Shown here: positions 1-6,087 of the stretch, one piece after another | How the letters are laid out: each line of letters begins with the position of its first letter | Numbering within the stretch: position 1 is the stretch's first letter | Assembly: GCA_030149405.1 (NCBI GenBank) | Contig: JASBRM010000094.1 | Location: 1-6,729, forward strand | From: Neptuniibacter sp. | GTDB taxonomy: Bacteria > Pseudomonadota > Gammaproteobacteria > Pseudomonadales > Balneatricaceae | Direction of reading: 5' to 3' | Length of the DNA stretch: 6,729 nt | The notes under the pieces: generated by a model | Told to the model about the DNA's origin: nothing | The model's database searches: none | The model's input: the letters and a program-made list of their open reading frames with translations, nothing else | Position numbers and translations under genes: made by a program

Positions 1-137
1 ATTTGAAAACCTCGGCACCATCTGGCCGATGAGACATCCAGCGGCATTAGAATCTGAGCATGTTTACTGAATATTGATGAAAAGAGTAGGTGTATTGTAG
101 GGTATTTATTGCAGTTAGCTTCGCTAGGGAATAACCA

Positions 138-431
138 TTAACAACCTTTTGTGAGAATAGCTTTCACCTCTGCACACGACTGCCTCAATTCTTTCCATGG
201 ACGGTAATCTTCAGACTGATACCACTCTTTAAACCGTTCGATGCTAGGAAATTCCTGAACCACCATTAGATTGCTTTCCCAGTCTCCTTCAAGCACTTCA
301 CCTTGGTCTCCTTTGACAAGAAATTTACCGCCATACTTTTCTATCGTTGGAATATGCCCATCCACGTATTCCTGAAATTTTCTTTGGTCATGAATCTTAA
401 TGATATTGACGATGTTATAGGCTTTACTCAT
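138..431 (-). CDS. DUF1330 family protein
   Basis: This 97-residue protein has the DUF1330 pattern and the usual length of the family. Visible marks are a strand-like N-terminus (YNIVNIIKI, 5-13), GGKFLVKG at 34-41, the hallmark LEGDW at 47-51, the strand VVQEFPS at 57-63, and WYQSEDYRPW at 70-79, which fits the family's WY-S-x-x-Y motif. Members adopt a ferredoxin-like alpha/beta-barrel fold, usually as cytoplasmic dimers; no general reaction is established for them. The start is supported by GGAG at 440-443 on the complementary strand, 8 bases upstream of the ATG. The next leftward gene lies about 80 bases upstream, so cotranscription is possible but not shown. The family call is firm; the function is unknown. 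Confidence 0.9.
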   Translation of the reverse strand: MSKAYNIVNIIKIHDQRKFQEYVDGHIPTIEKYGGKFLVKGDQGEVLEGDWESNLMVVQEFPSIERFKEWYQSEDYRPWKELRQSCAEVKAILTKGC

Positions 432-512
432 TAGCCTAACTCCATAAGTGATTACTGGATCTTTTATGAGATCAAAAGTGAAGTGCTAGGAATGCTATAT
501 ATCAGGAATGAA

Positions 513-845
513 TTATAAATCTGATGTTTCTTCGTCAAGTTTCTTCTGGAAAAGGTCAATATCTACGGAAATAGGTTGGTCCGTAATTCTTCTGCCGCGG
601 CTGATTGCGGACTGGCCTTTACGAGATTGAACGATTTCACGGGTTGAGTGAAGACTGCGTCTGTCTTTAACTACTTGCCTTCTTTCAGCGTTTTCATACT
701 GAGAAAACATATAGGACTTCCACCAATCCTCAGCTTCAGCCTGATTGCTTGCTAGAGGACTGACTTTTTTACCTTTATTGTTCACCCAGTAAAAAACAAG
801 GTTACCTTTGTAAAGGTTTTTTACCAGAAATAACCCTTCAGGCAT
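513..845 (-). CDS. conserved hypothetical protein, arginine-rich
   Basis: I do not recognise a named family. With the start chosen here the protein has 110 residues. The N-terminal part (LFLVKNLYKGNLVFYWVN, 5-22) looks like two beta strands joined by a turn. An acidic, aromatic stretch follows (AEAEDWWKSYMFSQYEN, 36-52). The second half carries paired arginines (ERRQ at 54-57, DRR at 61-63, RGRR at 83-86) and an acidic tail. It has no signal peptide or membrane segment, so it is probably cytoplasmic. The frame stays open to an ATG at 890 (125 residues), but no Shine-Dalgarno precedes that codon, whereas AAGGA lies 7 bases before the ATG at 845. Coding is likely from composition and reading-frame length. 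A regulatory or nucleic-acid role would be a guess from the basic patches. Confidence 0.72.
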   Translation of the reverse strand: MPEGLFLVKNLYKGNLVFYWVNNKGKKVSPLASNQAEAEDWWKSYMFSQYENAERRQVVKDRRSLHSTREIVQSRKGQSAISRGRRITDQPISVDIDLFQKKLDEETSDL

Positions 846-852
846 CACAATA

Positions 853-857
853 TCCTT
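853..857 (-). promoter_or_regulatory. Shine-Dalgarno site deciding the start at 845
   Basis: AAGGA on the complementary strand lies 7 bases upstream of the ATG at 845. The upstream in-frame ATG at 890 is preceded by TAGCCCCTCTA, which contains no ribosome binding site. This favours the 110-residue product over the 125-residue one. Confidence 0.5.
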
Positions 858-890
858 ATGTAATCGTTGAGGTTGCCCATATTGTAGCAT

Positions 891-1070
891 TAGAGGGGCT
901 ATAAATTATTAAAGTTCCACAAAGGCGTTTTAGTTCTGATTTTTCCCAACCTTTGGTTTATTTATGTCTGAGTTGTTTGATACCCAAAACGTATCTCTGC
1001 TCTTATCACCCAACTATTCTGTTTAAACTTTGTCTATGCTTAAACTCACCGCATATTGAGGGGCTAAGTC
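891..1070. promoter_or_regulatory. divergent intergenic region
   Basis: This AT-rich stretch separates the leftward gene at 513-845 from the rightward MOSC gene, so promoters for both should lie here. The only sites I can point to are GAGGGG at 1058-1063, a good ribosome binding site 7 bases before the MOSC start, and TATGCT at 1035-1040 as a possible -10 box without a convincing -35. I see no clear operator or riboswitch. Confidence 0.35.
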
Positions 1071-1703
1071 ATGGATAATTACACCGGAATAATCGATGGT
1101 CTATACATAGGCCAACCTAAACCTATTGGCCCTCAGCAAGCTTTGACTGGTATTTTCAAAGAATCTGTTGAATCTTGCCTGCTCACAGAGGTTGGTCTTG
1201 AGGGGGATGTTCAGGTGGATCGTCGGGTGCATGGTGGCCCGGAGAAAGCGCTCTATCATTTTCCTTCCCAGAATTACGAGGTACTTAAGCAGGCGCTGAG
1301 TCATATCGAGAGTAGCTTCGTTCCGGGCAGTATTGGTGAGAACCTGTCGTCGGGTGCTGTGGATGATCAGACTGTGCATATCGGGGATACCATCAGAATA
1401 GGAGAAGCTTTGGTCCAGGTTTCACAACCTCGACGCCCCTGTTGGAAGGTGAATCATAAATATGGCAATGGCCATATGGCGCCACTGCTGATGTCTCAGG
1501 CAATCTCGGGTTGGTATTACCGTGTTCTGGAAAACGGATTGATCTCAGTCGGAGATGATTTTGAACTGGTGGAACGTTTGGATAACAGCGTTTCTGTTGC
1601 TGAAGTATGGAAAGTCTTTGCGGAGAAATTGCAATCAAGGCTGCCTCCGGAAGCTTTTAATACGGATATCCCTGGGTTATCTCCAGAATGGAAATTTGAC
1701 TGA
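1071..1703 (+). CDS. MOSC domain-containing protein, YiiM type
   Basis: This 210-residue protein matches the layout of E. coli YiiM (about 224 residues). The MOSC domain covers roughly residues 5-165. It shows LEGDVQVDRRVHGG at 43-56, YHFP at 62-65, the SIGENLS motif at 87-93, and QVSQPRRPCWKVN at 116-128, in which Cys124 is the conserved MOSC cysteine thought to carry sulfur or bind molybdenum cofactor. The C-terminal 40 residues, including SVAEVWKVF at 175-183, fit the short three-helix domain that follows MOSC in YiiM. YiiM acts in molybdenum-dependent detoxification of N-hydroxylated bases such as 6-hydroxylaminopurine, probably in the cytoplasm. ATG with GAGGGG 7 bases upstream supports the start. 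hrpB follows after 92 bases. The family call is firm; the substrate is inferred from homology. Confidence 0.9.
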   Translation: MDNYTGIIDGLYIGQPKPIGPQQALTGIFKESVESCLLTEVGLEGDVQVDRRVHGGPEKALYHFPSQNYEVLKQALSHIESSFVPGSIGENLSSGAVDDQTVHIGDTIRIGEALVQVSQPRRPCWKVNHKYGNGHMAPLLMSQAISGWYYRVLENGLISVGDDFELVERLDNSVSVAEVWKVFAEKLQSRLPPEAFNTDIPGLSPEWKFD

Positions 1704-1719
1704 GCTTTCGGGGTTATAT

Positions 1720-1743
1720 GATCACAGATAGTTCGATCTGATC
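1720..1743 (+). other. imperfect stem-loop between the MOSC gene and hrpB
   Basis: GATCACAGAT and ATCTGATC can pair as an 8-bp stem with a 2-base bulge and a 6-base loop (AGTTCG). It starts 16 bases after the MOSC stop codon. No T-run follows, so it is not a standard terminator and may partly overlap the hrpB promoter region. Confidence 0.3.
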
Positions 1744-1761
1744 GCGGTTAATCGTTATAGT
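1733..1761 (+). promoter_or_regulatory. possible hrpB promoter
   Basis: TATAGT at 1756-1761 matches five of six bases of a sigma-70 -10 box. The -35 region 17 bases upstream (TCGATC) is poor. Placement fits hrpB, whose start is 34 bases downstream. This is a weak call. Confidence 0.22.
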
Positions 1762-1795
1762 AGCGCGCCAAAGAAGATCAGTAGAGAACACAGCA

Positions 1796-4333
1796 GTGAC
1801 CTCAGAGGCGAGCACATTACCCATCGCAGAATTTCTGCCGCAAATCAATCAGTTGCTTTCACAAGAGAGCAGTCTGGTATTGCAGGCTGAGCCCGGCGCC
1901 GGTAAATCCACCGCCTTACCTATGAGCCTGATCAACGCTGAATGGTTAAACGGCAAGAAAATTATCATGCTGGAACCGCGACGTGTTGCGGCTAAATATA
2001 TTGCTCATTATCTGGCGAGCCAGCTTGGAGAGAAGGTTGGTCAGCGAGTGGGTTATCAGATTAAAAATGATCGCAAGGTTTCCAGTGAAACGGTACTGGA
2101 AATTGTTACAGAAGGCATTTTGACCCGCCGTCTGCAGCATGATCCCGAAATCGATGATATTGCTCTGATCATCTTTGATGAGTTTCACGAGCGCTCTTTG
2201 CATGGTGACCTGGCTTTACTCCTGTCTTTGGAAATCCAACAGATCATTCGAGACGATCTGAAACTACTGGTGATGTCTGCCACTATTGATACCCATATGA
2301 TTGCGAATTATCTGGGTGGAGCTGAGATTATCGAGTGTCCGGGGCGAACCTATCCAGTTGATATCTCTTATCGGACCGGTGGACAGGATCGCCTCAGTGA
2401 TCAGGTTGCTGGTGCCATACAAAGTGTTGCTAATGTATCTGCAACCGGTGATGTGTTGGTGTTCCTACCGGGGCAGGCGGATATCAACCGTTGTCTTGAG
2501 GCTGCGGATGACATTTTGGATAAACAGAACTGGCTGCTACTACCACTCTACGGTGGTTTATCTATCGCGCAGCAAGAGCAGGCGCTGGTACCCGATCCCA
2601 ATGGTAAAAGGCGTGTGGTCTTTACCACCAATATTGCCGAGACAAGTCTGACCATCGAAGGCGTTACTACAGTAATCGATAGCGGGCTGGAGAAAGAGCT
2701 TTTATACGATCCATCCAGCGGTATGACCCGGTTGGAAACCGTTTATATCTCCAAAGCCTCTGCACAGCAAAGGGCAGGGCGAGCGGGGCGAACACAGGCC
2801 GGGCAGTGCATACGGCTTTGGGGTGAGGATAAACAACGATCACTCAGGGAGTTCCAGACCGAAGAAGTTGTGTCGGCAGACCTGACCGGGATGCTGCTGG
2901 AACTGCTGCAATGGGGATCGTCTGATTTCGATCAGGTCAACTGGCTTACCCCGCCACCCAAGCCTCATTTCGACTCCGCGATGAATATGCTCAAAGCACT
3001 GGGTATGGCCTCTGAGAAAGGGCTCACTGAGCTGGGAACTAAAGCAGTGAATGTCGGTTTGCCACCAAGGCTCTCTGCATTGCTGCTTCGGGCTGAAGGT
3101 GCTGTAGAGCAGAGCCTTGCATGTGATCTTGCAGCATTATTGGCGGATCGTGATATTTTTCAGCACAGCTCTCGATCCGGCTCAGGTGTTGATATTACTG
3201 AACGTTTACTTGCGATACAGGATTACCGTGTCGATAAAAAGCAGGCACTAAAAAATTACCCTTTGAAAAAAGCTGCAGTAGAACAACTGCTTTCCAGTGC
3301 GAACAGTTATCGTCGGGTGTTGAAACTCGATAAACAGCAAGCTTGCTACTCACTGACTGATATTCAGAATGTCGTTGGAAGTTTACTGCTATTTGCCTAT
3401 CCAGACCGACTTGCTAAGAAACGCTCCAATGCTGATGGACGCTACCAGTTGGCAAATGGGCGAGGTGTTTTTCTGTTTGATGATGATCCCTTATGGGGTA
3501 AAGACTGGCTGGTGGTTGCTGATTGCGATGCGCAGAAAAAGGAAGGTCGTATCTATACCGCAGCAGAGATCAGTTATGACTCGATACTGGATGCACTTGG
3601 TGATCAGATTTGTACCGAAGAAAGCTTTAGTTTTGATAAAGATAAACTGAAAATTCGTGGTAGCCGATCACTTAAATACGGAGCCATTCAGCTCAAAACC
3701 ACAGTGTTGTCAGATGTACCTCCAGAACAGTTTCAGAAATGTCTGAAACAGGTGCTGAAGGATTGTGGTTTAAGTCTCCTGAAATGGACCGATAAGTGTG
3801 AAGATCTGATCTCCCGTGCTCAATGGCTGGGTGAGAATCTGGATACATTCCCCAATCTTTCCAAAGCGGCATTGGCCGAAACGGTGGAGGAGTGGCTGCT
3901 GCCTTATCTCAGTCATGTGAATGCCATCGCCGATCTGAAAAAGGTCAATATCTATGATCTGCTTCTGGGTATGTTGTCATGGGATGAGCAGCAATTGCTG
4001 GAGCAGGAAGCGCCAACCCATTACAAAGCTCCGAGTGGTAAATCCGTTCCAATCACCTACGACCCGCAACAGGGTCCCATTGTCTCTGTTCAACTGCAGG
4101 AACTATTTGGTGAGATTGATACACCGATGATTGCCGGGGGGAGGGTCGCTATACGTTTTGAACTATTGTCACCTGCTCGAAGACCCATCCAGACCACCAG
4201 CGATCTTGGTAACTTCTGGAAAACCTCCTACTTTGAAGTCGCCAAAGAGATGCGAGGCCGTTACCCAAAACATCGTTGGCCGGAAGAGCCTCTGTTGGAA
4301 AAAGCAGGACGTTCAATCAAGCGTAAATCCTAG
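1796..4333 (+). CDS. hrpB: ATP-dependent helicase HrpB (DExH-box)
   Basis: This 845-residue protein carries a full DExH helicase core. Walker A is EPGAGKST (32-39), motif Ia includes EPRRVAA (60-66), and motif II is DEFHER (128-133), the DEFH form typical of HrpB. Motif III is SAT (161-163), TNIAETSLTIEGV (278-290) is motif V, and QRAGRAGR (325-332) is motif VI. Helicase-associated segments follow, then the HrpB C-terminal domain ending in RYPKHRWP (822-829) and a basic tail. Length and domain order match intact HrpB, at slightly over 800 residues. The family is related to RNA helicases of the DEAH group; the cellular substrate of HrpB is poorly defined. The start is GTG with only a weak AGAGA site upstream, and no in-frame ATG is available near it. 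The gene shows no truncation or frameshift. Confidence 0.96.
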   Translation: MTSEASTLPIAEFLPQINQLLSQESSLVLQAEPGAGKSTALPMSLINAEWLNGKKIIMLEPRRVAAKYIAHYLASQLGEKVGQRVGYQIKNDRKVSSETVLEIVTEGILTRRLQHDPEIDDIALIIFDEFHERSLHGDLALLLSLEIQQIIRDDLKLLVMSATIDTHMIANYLGGAEIIECPGRTYPVDISYRTGGQDRLSDQVAGAIQSVANVSATGDVLVFLPGQADINRCLEAADDILDKQNWLLLPLYGGLSIAQQEQALVPDPNGKRRVVFTTNIAETSLTIEGVTTVIDSGLEKELLYDPSSGMTRLETVYISKASAQQRAGRAGRTQAGQCIRLWGEDKQRSLREFQTEEVVSADLTGMLLELLQWGSSDFDQVNWLTPPPKPHFDSAMNMLKALGMASEKGLTELGTKAVNVGLPPRLSALLLRAEGAVEQSLACDLAALLADRDIFQHSSRSGSGVDITERLLAIQDYRVDKKQALKNYPLKKAAVEQLLSSANSYRRVLKLDKQQACYSLTDIQNVVGSLLLFAYPDRLAKKRSNADGRYQLANGRGVFLFDDDPLWGKDWLVVADCDAQKKEGRIYTAAEISYDSILDALGDQICTEESFSFDKDKLKIRGSRSLKYGAIQLKTTVLSDVPPEQFQKCLKQVLKDCGLSLLKWTDKCEDLISRAQWLGENLDTFPNLSKAALAETVEEWLLPYLSHVNAIADLKKVNIYDLLLGMLSWDEQQLLEQEAPTHYKAPSGKSVPITYDPQQGPIVSVQLQELFGEIDTPMIAGGRVAIRFELLSPARRPIQTTSDLGNFWKTSYFEVAKEMRGRYPKHRWPEEPLLEKAGRSIKRKS

Positions 4334-4350
4334 CCTGTCCATCGAGAATA

Positions 4351-4372
4351 AGAGCCTCGTTTATGAGGCTCT
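4351..4372. terminator. stem-loop terminator between convergent genes
   Basis: AGAGCCTC and GAGGCTCT form a perfect 8-bp stem around the 6-base loop GTTTAT. It lies 17 bases after the hrpB stop and 9 bases beyond the stop of the leftward gene at 4382. Rightward there is no T-run; leftward the stem is followed by TTATT, a weak one. A shared bidirectional terminator is the natural reading. Confidence 0.65.
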
Positions 4373-4381
4373 GTAACCCGA

Positions 4382-4684
4382 TTAGCATTCCAGTTTTTGC
4401 TCTGTTGCCAGATCGATATAGCGATCCAAATCTCTCTGGGTTAAACAATCCGGGTAGCGGTAAGCCTGACAGTTAAAGCAGTTGTTTCCTTGATTATCCC
4501 AATACTCCGAATAAACAAAAATGCAGCGTTCAGTTACCTGATCGCGGGCTTTGCGTTTGCCTTCCACAAACCAGATCGCGATCGGCTTTAATGTGGCTTT
4601 GTGAGTCCGGTTAAAGCGTTTGCAGGGCAGTGAGATTTGCTCTGGAAAGAGTTCAGTTATGTTAAGTGAATGTGCTTCGAACAT
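4382..4684 (-). CDS. small cysteine-rich hypothetical protein
   Basis: I do not recognise the family. The product has 100 residues with six cysteines at 21, 54, 69, 72, 80 and 100. Cys69, Cys72 and Cys80 form a C-x2-C-x7-C cluster near the C-terminus, which could bind zinc or an iron-sulfur cluster; this is inferred from spacing only. A short hydrophobic run (PIAIWFV, 34-40) and strand-like RCIFVYSEYW (53-62) suggest a compact globular domain. There is no signal peptide. The ATG at 4684 has GGGAG six bases upstream. The frame is also open to an ATG at 4705 and a GTG at 4774 (130 residues), neither with a convincing ribosome binding site, so the true product may be longer. It converges with hrpB and stands next to the inverted-repeat region. 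Confidence 0.6.
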   Translation of the reverse strand: MFEAHSLNITELFPEQISLPCKRFNRTHKATLKPIAIWFVEGKRKARDQVTERCIFVYSEYWDNQGNNCFNCQAYRYPDCLTQRDLDRYIDLATEQKLEC

Positions 4685-4690
4685 GAGTTG

Positions 4691-4695
4691 CTCCC
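4691..4695 (-). promoter_or_regulatory. Shine-Dalgarno site supporting the start at 4684
   Basis: GGGAG on the complementary strand sits six bases before the ATG at 4684. The alternative starts at 4705 (ATG) and 4774 (GTG) lack a properly spaced purine-rich site. It falls within a Trp-Glu codon pair of the longer frame, so it could be coincidence. Confidence 0.4.
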
Positions 4696-4820
4696 ATAAT
4701 TTCATGAGAGCTGACGTTGGAGGTCTACCTGATTTGTTGTCGGTATCGACCACATCGCTGGTTTCAGCAACCACCTTGCCCAGGTTGGCAGGTTGGTGAG
4801 GACGTCAGCCCTACTCTTGA

Positions 4821-4960
4821 TGTTGAATTTGAGTTGTTAAGTTAGCGGATGTTGTGTGTGTTTTCAATTGTTTGTTTATATGAGTTGTTGTTGGATCAAG
4901 GTTTCGCCTTGAGGGCGAGATAAGGGCGTGTTTCTCTTCTTGGCTTTTGAGTGGTTATGA
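4821..4960 (+). other. G+T-rich, C- and A-poor flank outside the left arm
   Basis: By hand count these 140 bases hold about 62 T, 43 G, 23 A and 12 C, that is 75% G+T on the plus strand. No gene is visible. The skew starts shortly upstream of the leftward cysteine-rich gene and runs to the left arm of the inverted repeat. It is the mirror image of the A+C-rich tract that follows the right arm. Confidence 0.6.
4894..4926 (+). repeat. partial third copy of the repeat's terminal hairpin
   Basis: These 33 bases match 4961-4992 in direct orientation: GATCAAGG-TTTCG-CCTTGA then GGCGAG, against GATCAGGG-TTTCG-CCCTGA then GGCGAG. The hairpin stem at 4896-4912 keeps its pairing, with one A-T pair replaced by G-C in the second copy. 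The rest of the 211-base unit is absent here, so this is a fragment or a separate terminal module. Confidence 0.7.
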
Positions 4961-4961
4961 G

Positions 4962-4980
4962 ATCAGGGTTTCGCCCTGAT
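4962..4980 (+). repeat. hairpin A at the outer end of the left arm
   Basis: ATCAGGG and CCCTGAT form a perfect 7-bp stem around the loop TTTCG. It is followed by GGCGAG, which is shared with the partial copy at 4894 and with the right arm. In the right arm the loop sequence is kept but the stem is degraded. Confidence 0.7.
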
Positions 4981-4985
4981 GGCGA

Positions 4986-5017
4986 GTCAGGGTATTTGTT
5001 TCGGCAAATACCCTAAC
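4986..5017 (+). repeat. hairpin B, left arm
   Basis: GTCAGGGTATTTG pairs with CAAATACCCTAAC, 13 positions with one C-A mismatch, around the 6-base loop TTTCGG. The counterpart in the right arm (6056-6087) is a perfect 13-bp stem in which one G-C pair is A-T. Confidence 0.8.
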
Positions 5018-5042
5018 AACCCAAAGCCGACCCCACTTCTTG

Positions 5043-5057
5043 CCGGACTACGTCCGG
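5043..5057 (+). repeat. hairpin C, left arm
   Basis: CCGGAC and GTCCGG form a 6-bp stem with the 3-base loop TAC. The right arm has a hairpin of the same 6-3-6 geometry at the homologous place (6016-6030), but four of the six pairs are different and all remain complementary. Confidence 0.8.
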
Positions 5058-5074
5058 TTCCCTGCACGTTTCAA

Positions 5075-5142
5075 TTTCCCGTGAGGGTGAAAAAACTCGT
5101 CGCTTCGCTCCTCAGACAGCTTTCACCCTTTAATCACGGAAA
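5075..5142 (+). repeat. hairpin D, left arm, long nested stem
   Basis: The outer stem pairs TTTCCCGTGA (5075-5084, one C bulged) with TCACGGAAA (5134-5142). The inner stem pairs GGGTGAAA (5085-5092) with TTTCACCC (5121-5128). Five bases at 5129-5133 form an internal bulge, and about 28 bases form the apical part. The right-arm copy (5931-5998) is nearly identical. Confidence 0.75.
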
Positions 5143-5181
5143 ATCTCCAACGCTCGGCTGCGTACAAGGGGAGATGATGTG

Positions 5182-5211
5182 GCTTTAACATTTAAAGCAG
5201 AAGCTTGCTTT
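5182..5211 (+). other. two mutually exclusive hairpins upstream of the PIN-like gene
   Basis: GCTTTAA-CAT-TTAAAGC (5182-5198) is a perfect 7-bp stem with a 3-base loop. AAAGCA-GAAGCT-TGCTTT (5194-5211) is a perfect 6-bp stem that reuses the downstream half of the first. They cannot form together. They lie in the leader region of the gene starting at 5265, so a switch or an attenuator is conceivable, but no terminator T-run follows. Confidence 0.4.
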
Positions 5212-5264
5212 CATTAAACTGCTGAGTTAGTAATTGATAGACCAAAGGAATGGAAATACCGCAT

Positions 5265-5864
5265 ATGACGAATTACATTTTAATTGATTTTGAGAATGTT
5301 CAACCAAATAATCTAGATGTCTTAAAACACCACTCATTCAAAGTTTGTGTGTTTGTCGGCTCGAATCAAACTAAAATTCCGTATGAGATAGCTTCAGTAA
5401 TGCAGTCACTAGGTGATGCAGCACAATACGTGAAAATATCAGGTACTGGTAAAAATGCGTTAGATTTCCACATCGCATACTACGTGGGTGAATTGTCTTC
5501 GAAAGAACCCAAAGCTCACTTCCACATTATCTCTAAGGATAAAGGCTTTGACCCTCTTATTACCCACCTTAAAAGTAAACGAATAAAAGTACAGCGGGAA
5601 AATGATATTGCTGAAATACCAGTACTTCGTTTATCAGCAGCGACTTCAAATGACGAAAAAATATCTGCGATAGTAAAAAATCTGTTAGGTCGAGGGCAAT
5701 CGCGACCAAGAAAAGTAAAAACATTATCAAATACAATCAACTCTTTATTCACAGAAAACCTGTCTGAAAGTCAACTGGCTGCGTTAGTTGAGGAGTTGCA
5801 GAAAAGAAAACTGATTAAAGTGAATAGCAGCAATGTTTCTTATCAATTACCTAGAAACCTCTGA
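5265..5864 (+). CDS. PIN/NYN-like domain protein, putative RNase
   Basis: This 199-residue protein begins with TNYILIDFENVQP, the first strand and acidic motif of NYN/PIN-like nucleases (Asp8, Glu10, Asn11). Later acidic positions are Asp67 in GKNALDFHIAYYVGEL (62-77) and Asp92 and Asp96 in HIISKDKGFDPLI (87-99), which together could form the metal-binding site of an RNase. After about residue 125 comes a lysine-rich linker, then SESQLAALVEELQKRKLI (167-184), which may be a small helical or winged-helix binding domain. An ATG 15 bases upstream, at 5250, is possible, but AAAGGA abuts it; GGA at 5252-5254 serves the chosen start and the protein motif begins there. It is the only gene between the two inverted 211-base arms and is AT-richer than hrpB, suggesting acquisition with the cassette. 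The biological target is unknown. Confidence 0.82.
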   Translation: MTNYILIDFENVQPNNLDVLKHHSFKVCVFVGSNQTKIPYEIASVMQSLGDAAQYVKISGTGKNALDFHIAYYVGELSSKEPKAHFHIISKDKGFDPLITHLKSKRIKVQRENDIAEIPVLRLSAATSNDEKISAIVKNLLGRGQSRPRKVKTLSNTINSLFTENLSESQLAALVEELQKRKLIKVNSSNVSYQLPRNL

Positions 5865-5885
5865 CTAATGGCTGGCTTCAGAGGT
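5857..5885 (+). terminator. stem-loop across the stop codon of the PIN-like gene
   Basis: ACCTCTGA and TCAGAGGT form a perfect 8-bp stem around a 13-base loop, and the left half contains the TGA stop codon. No T-run follows, so it may be a processing or stability element rather than an intrinsic terminator. It lies 12 bases before the right inverted-repeat arm. Confidence 0.4.
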
Positions 5886-6015
5886 GCATGTTGGTATTCT
5901 TTCCCTTCTGTGCAGCTGAGCATTGCAGATTTTCCGTGATTTAAGGGTGAAAGCTGTCTGAGGAGCGAAGCGACGAGTTTTTTCACCCTCACGGGAAATT
6001 GAAACGCGCAGGGCA

Positions 6016-6030
6016 GTTGGCGTCGCCAAC
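6016..6030 (-). repeat. hairpin C, right arm
   Basis: GTTGGC and GCCAAC form a 6-bp stem with a 3-base loop. It sits at exactly the same offset from the conserved blocks as 5043-5057 in the left arm, with 14 bases on one side and 2 on the other. Four of six pairs differ between copies and stay complementary. Confidence 0.8.
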
Positions 6031-6055
6031 CAAACAGCAGGGGTGGCTTTGGATT

Positions 6056-6087
6056 GTTAAGGTATTTGCCAAAACAAATACCTTAAC
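6056..6087 (-). repeat. hairpin B, right arm
   Basis: GTTAAGGTATTTG and CAAATACCTTAAC form a perfect 13-bp stem with a 6-base loop. It is the counterpart of 4986-5017, with one compensated pair change and one mismatch repaired. Confidence 0.8.

Larger units (their letters stand above)
4964..5174 (+). repeat. left arm of a 211-base inverted repeat
   Basis: This arm matches the reverse complement of 5898-6108 over its full length with no obvious internal gap. From the outer end it contains hairpin A (4962-4980), hairpin B (4986-5017), hairpin C (5043-5057) and the long nested hairpin D (5075-5142). Bases 5060-5146 differ from the other arm at only two positions, whereas the hairpin A-C part is more diverged and keeps its stems by paired changes. 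The frame open at 4979-5188 meets an in-frame stop in the right arm just after GGCGAGT, so the arm is unlikely to encode protein. Whether it is a mobile-element end, a structured RNA or a recombination site cannot be told from the sequence alone. Confidence 0.85.

Noticed and set aside
2..70. Plus-strand frame of 22 codons ending in TGA at 68-70, possibly the tail of a gene entering from the left
   Set aside because: It is too short to recognise, and a minus-strand frame over the same bases is also open, so neither can be supported.
1101..2203. Antisense open frames opposite the MOSC and hrpB genes
   Set aside because: They overlap well-supported genes with recognisable motifs and show no protein features or ribosome binding sites of their own.
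4986..5174. Integron attC site
   Set aside because: The arm has a GTT-AAC pair at hairpin B, but it lacks the paired R and L boxes with conserved spacing, no integron integrase is present, and the two copies are inverted rather than direct.
4979..5188. Open frame of 69 codons on the plus strand inside the left arm
   Set aside because: It lies in the inverted-repeat arm; the homologous frame in the right arm is stopped right after GGCGAGT, the changes between arms preserve hairpins rather than codons, and no ribosome binding site precedes it.
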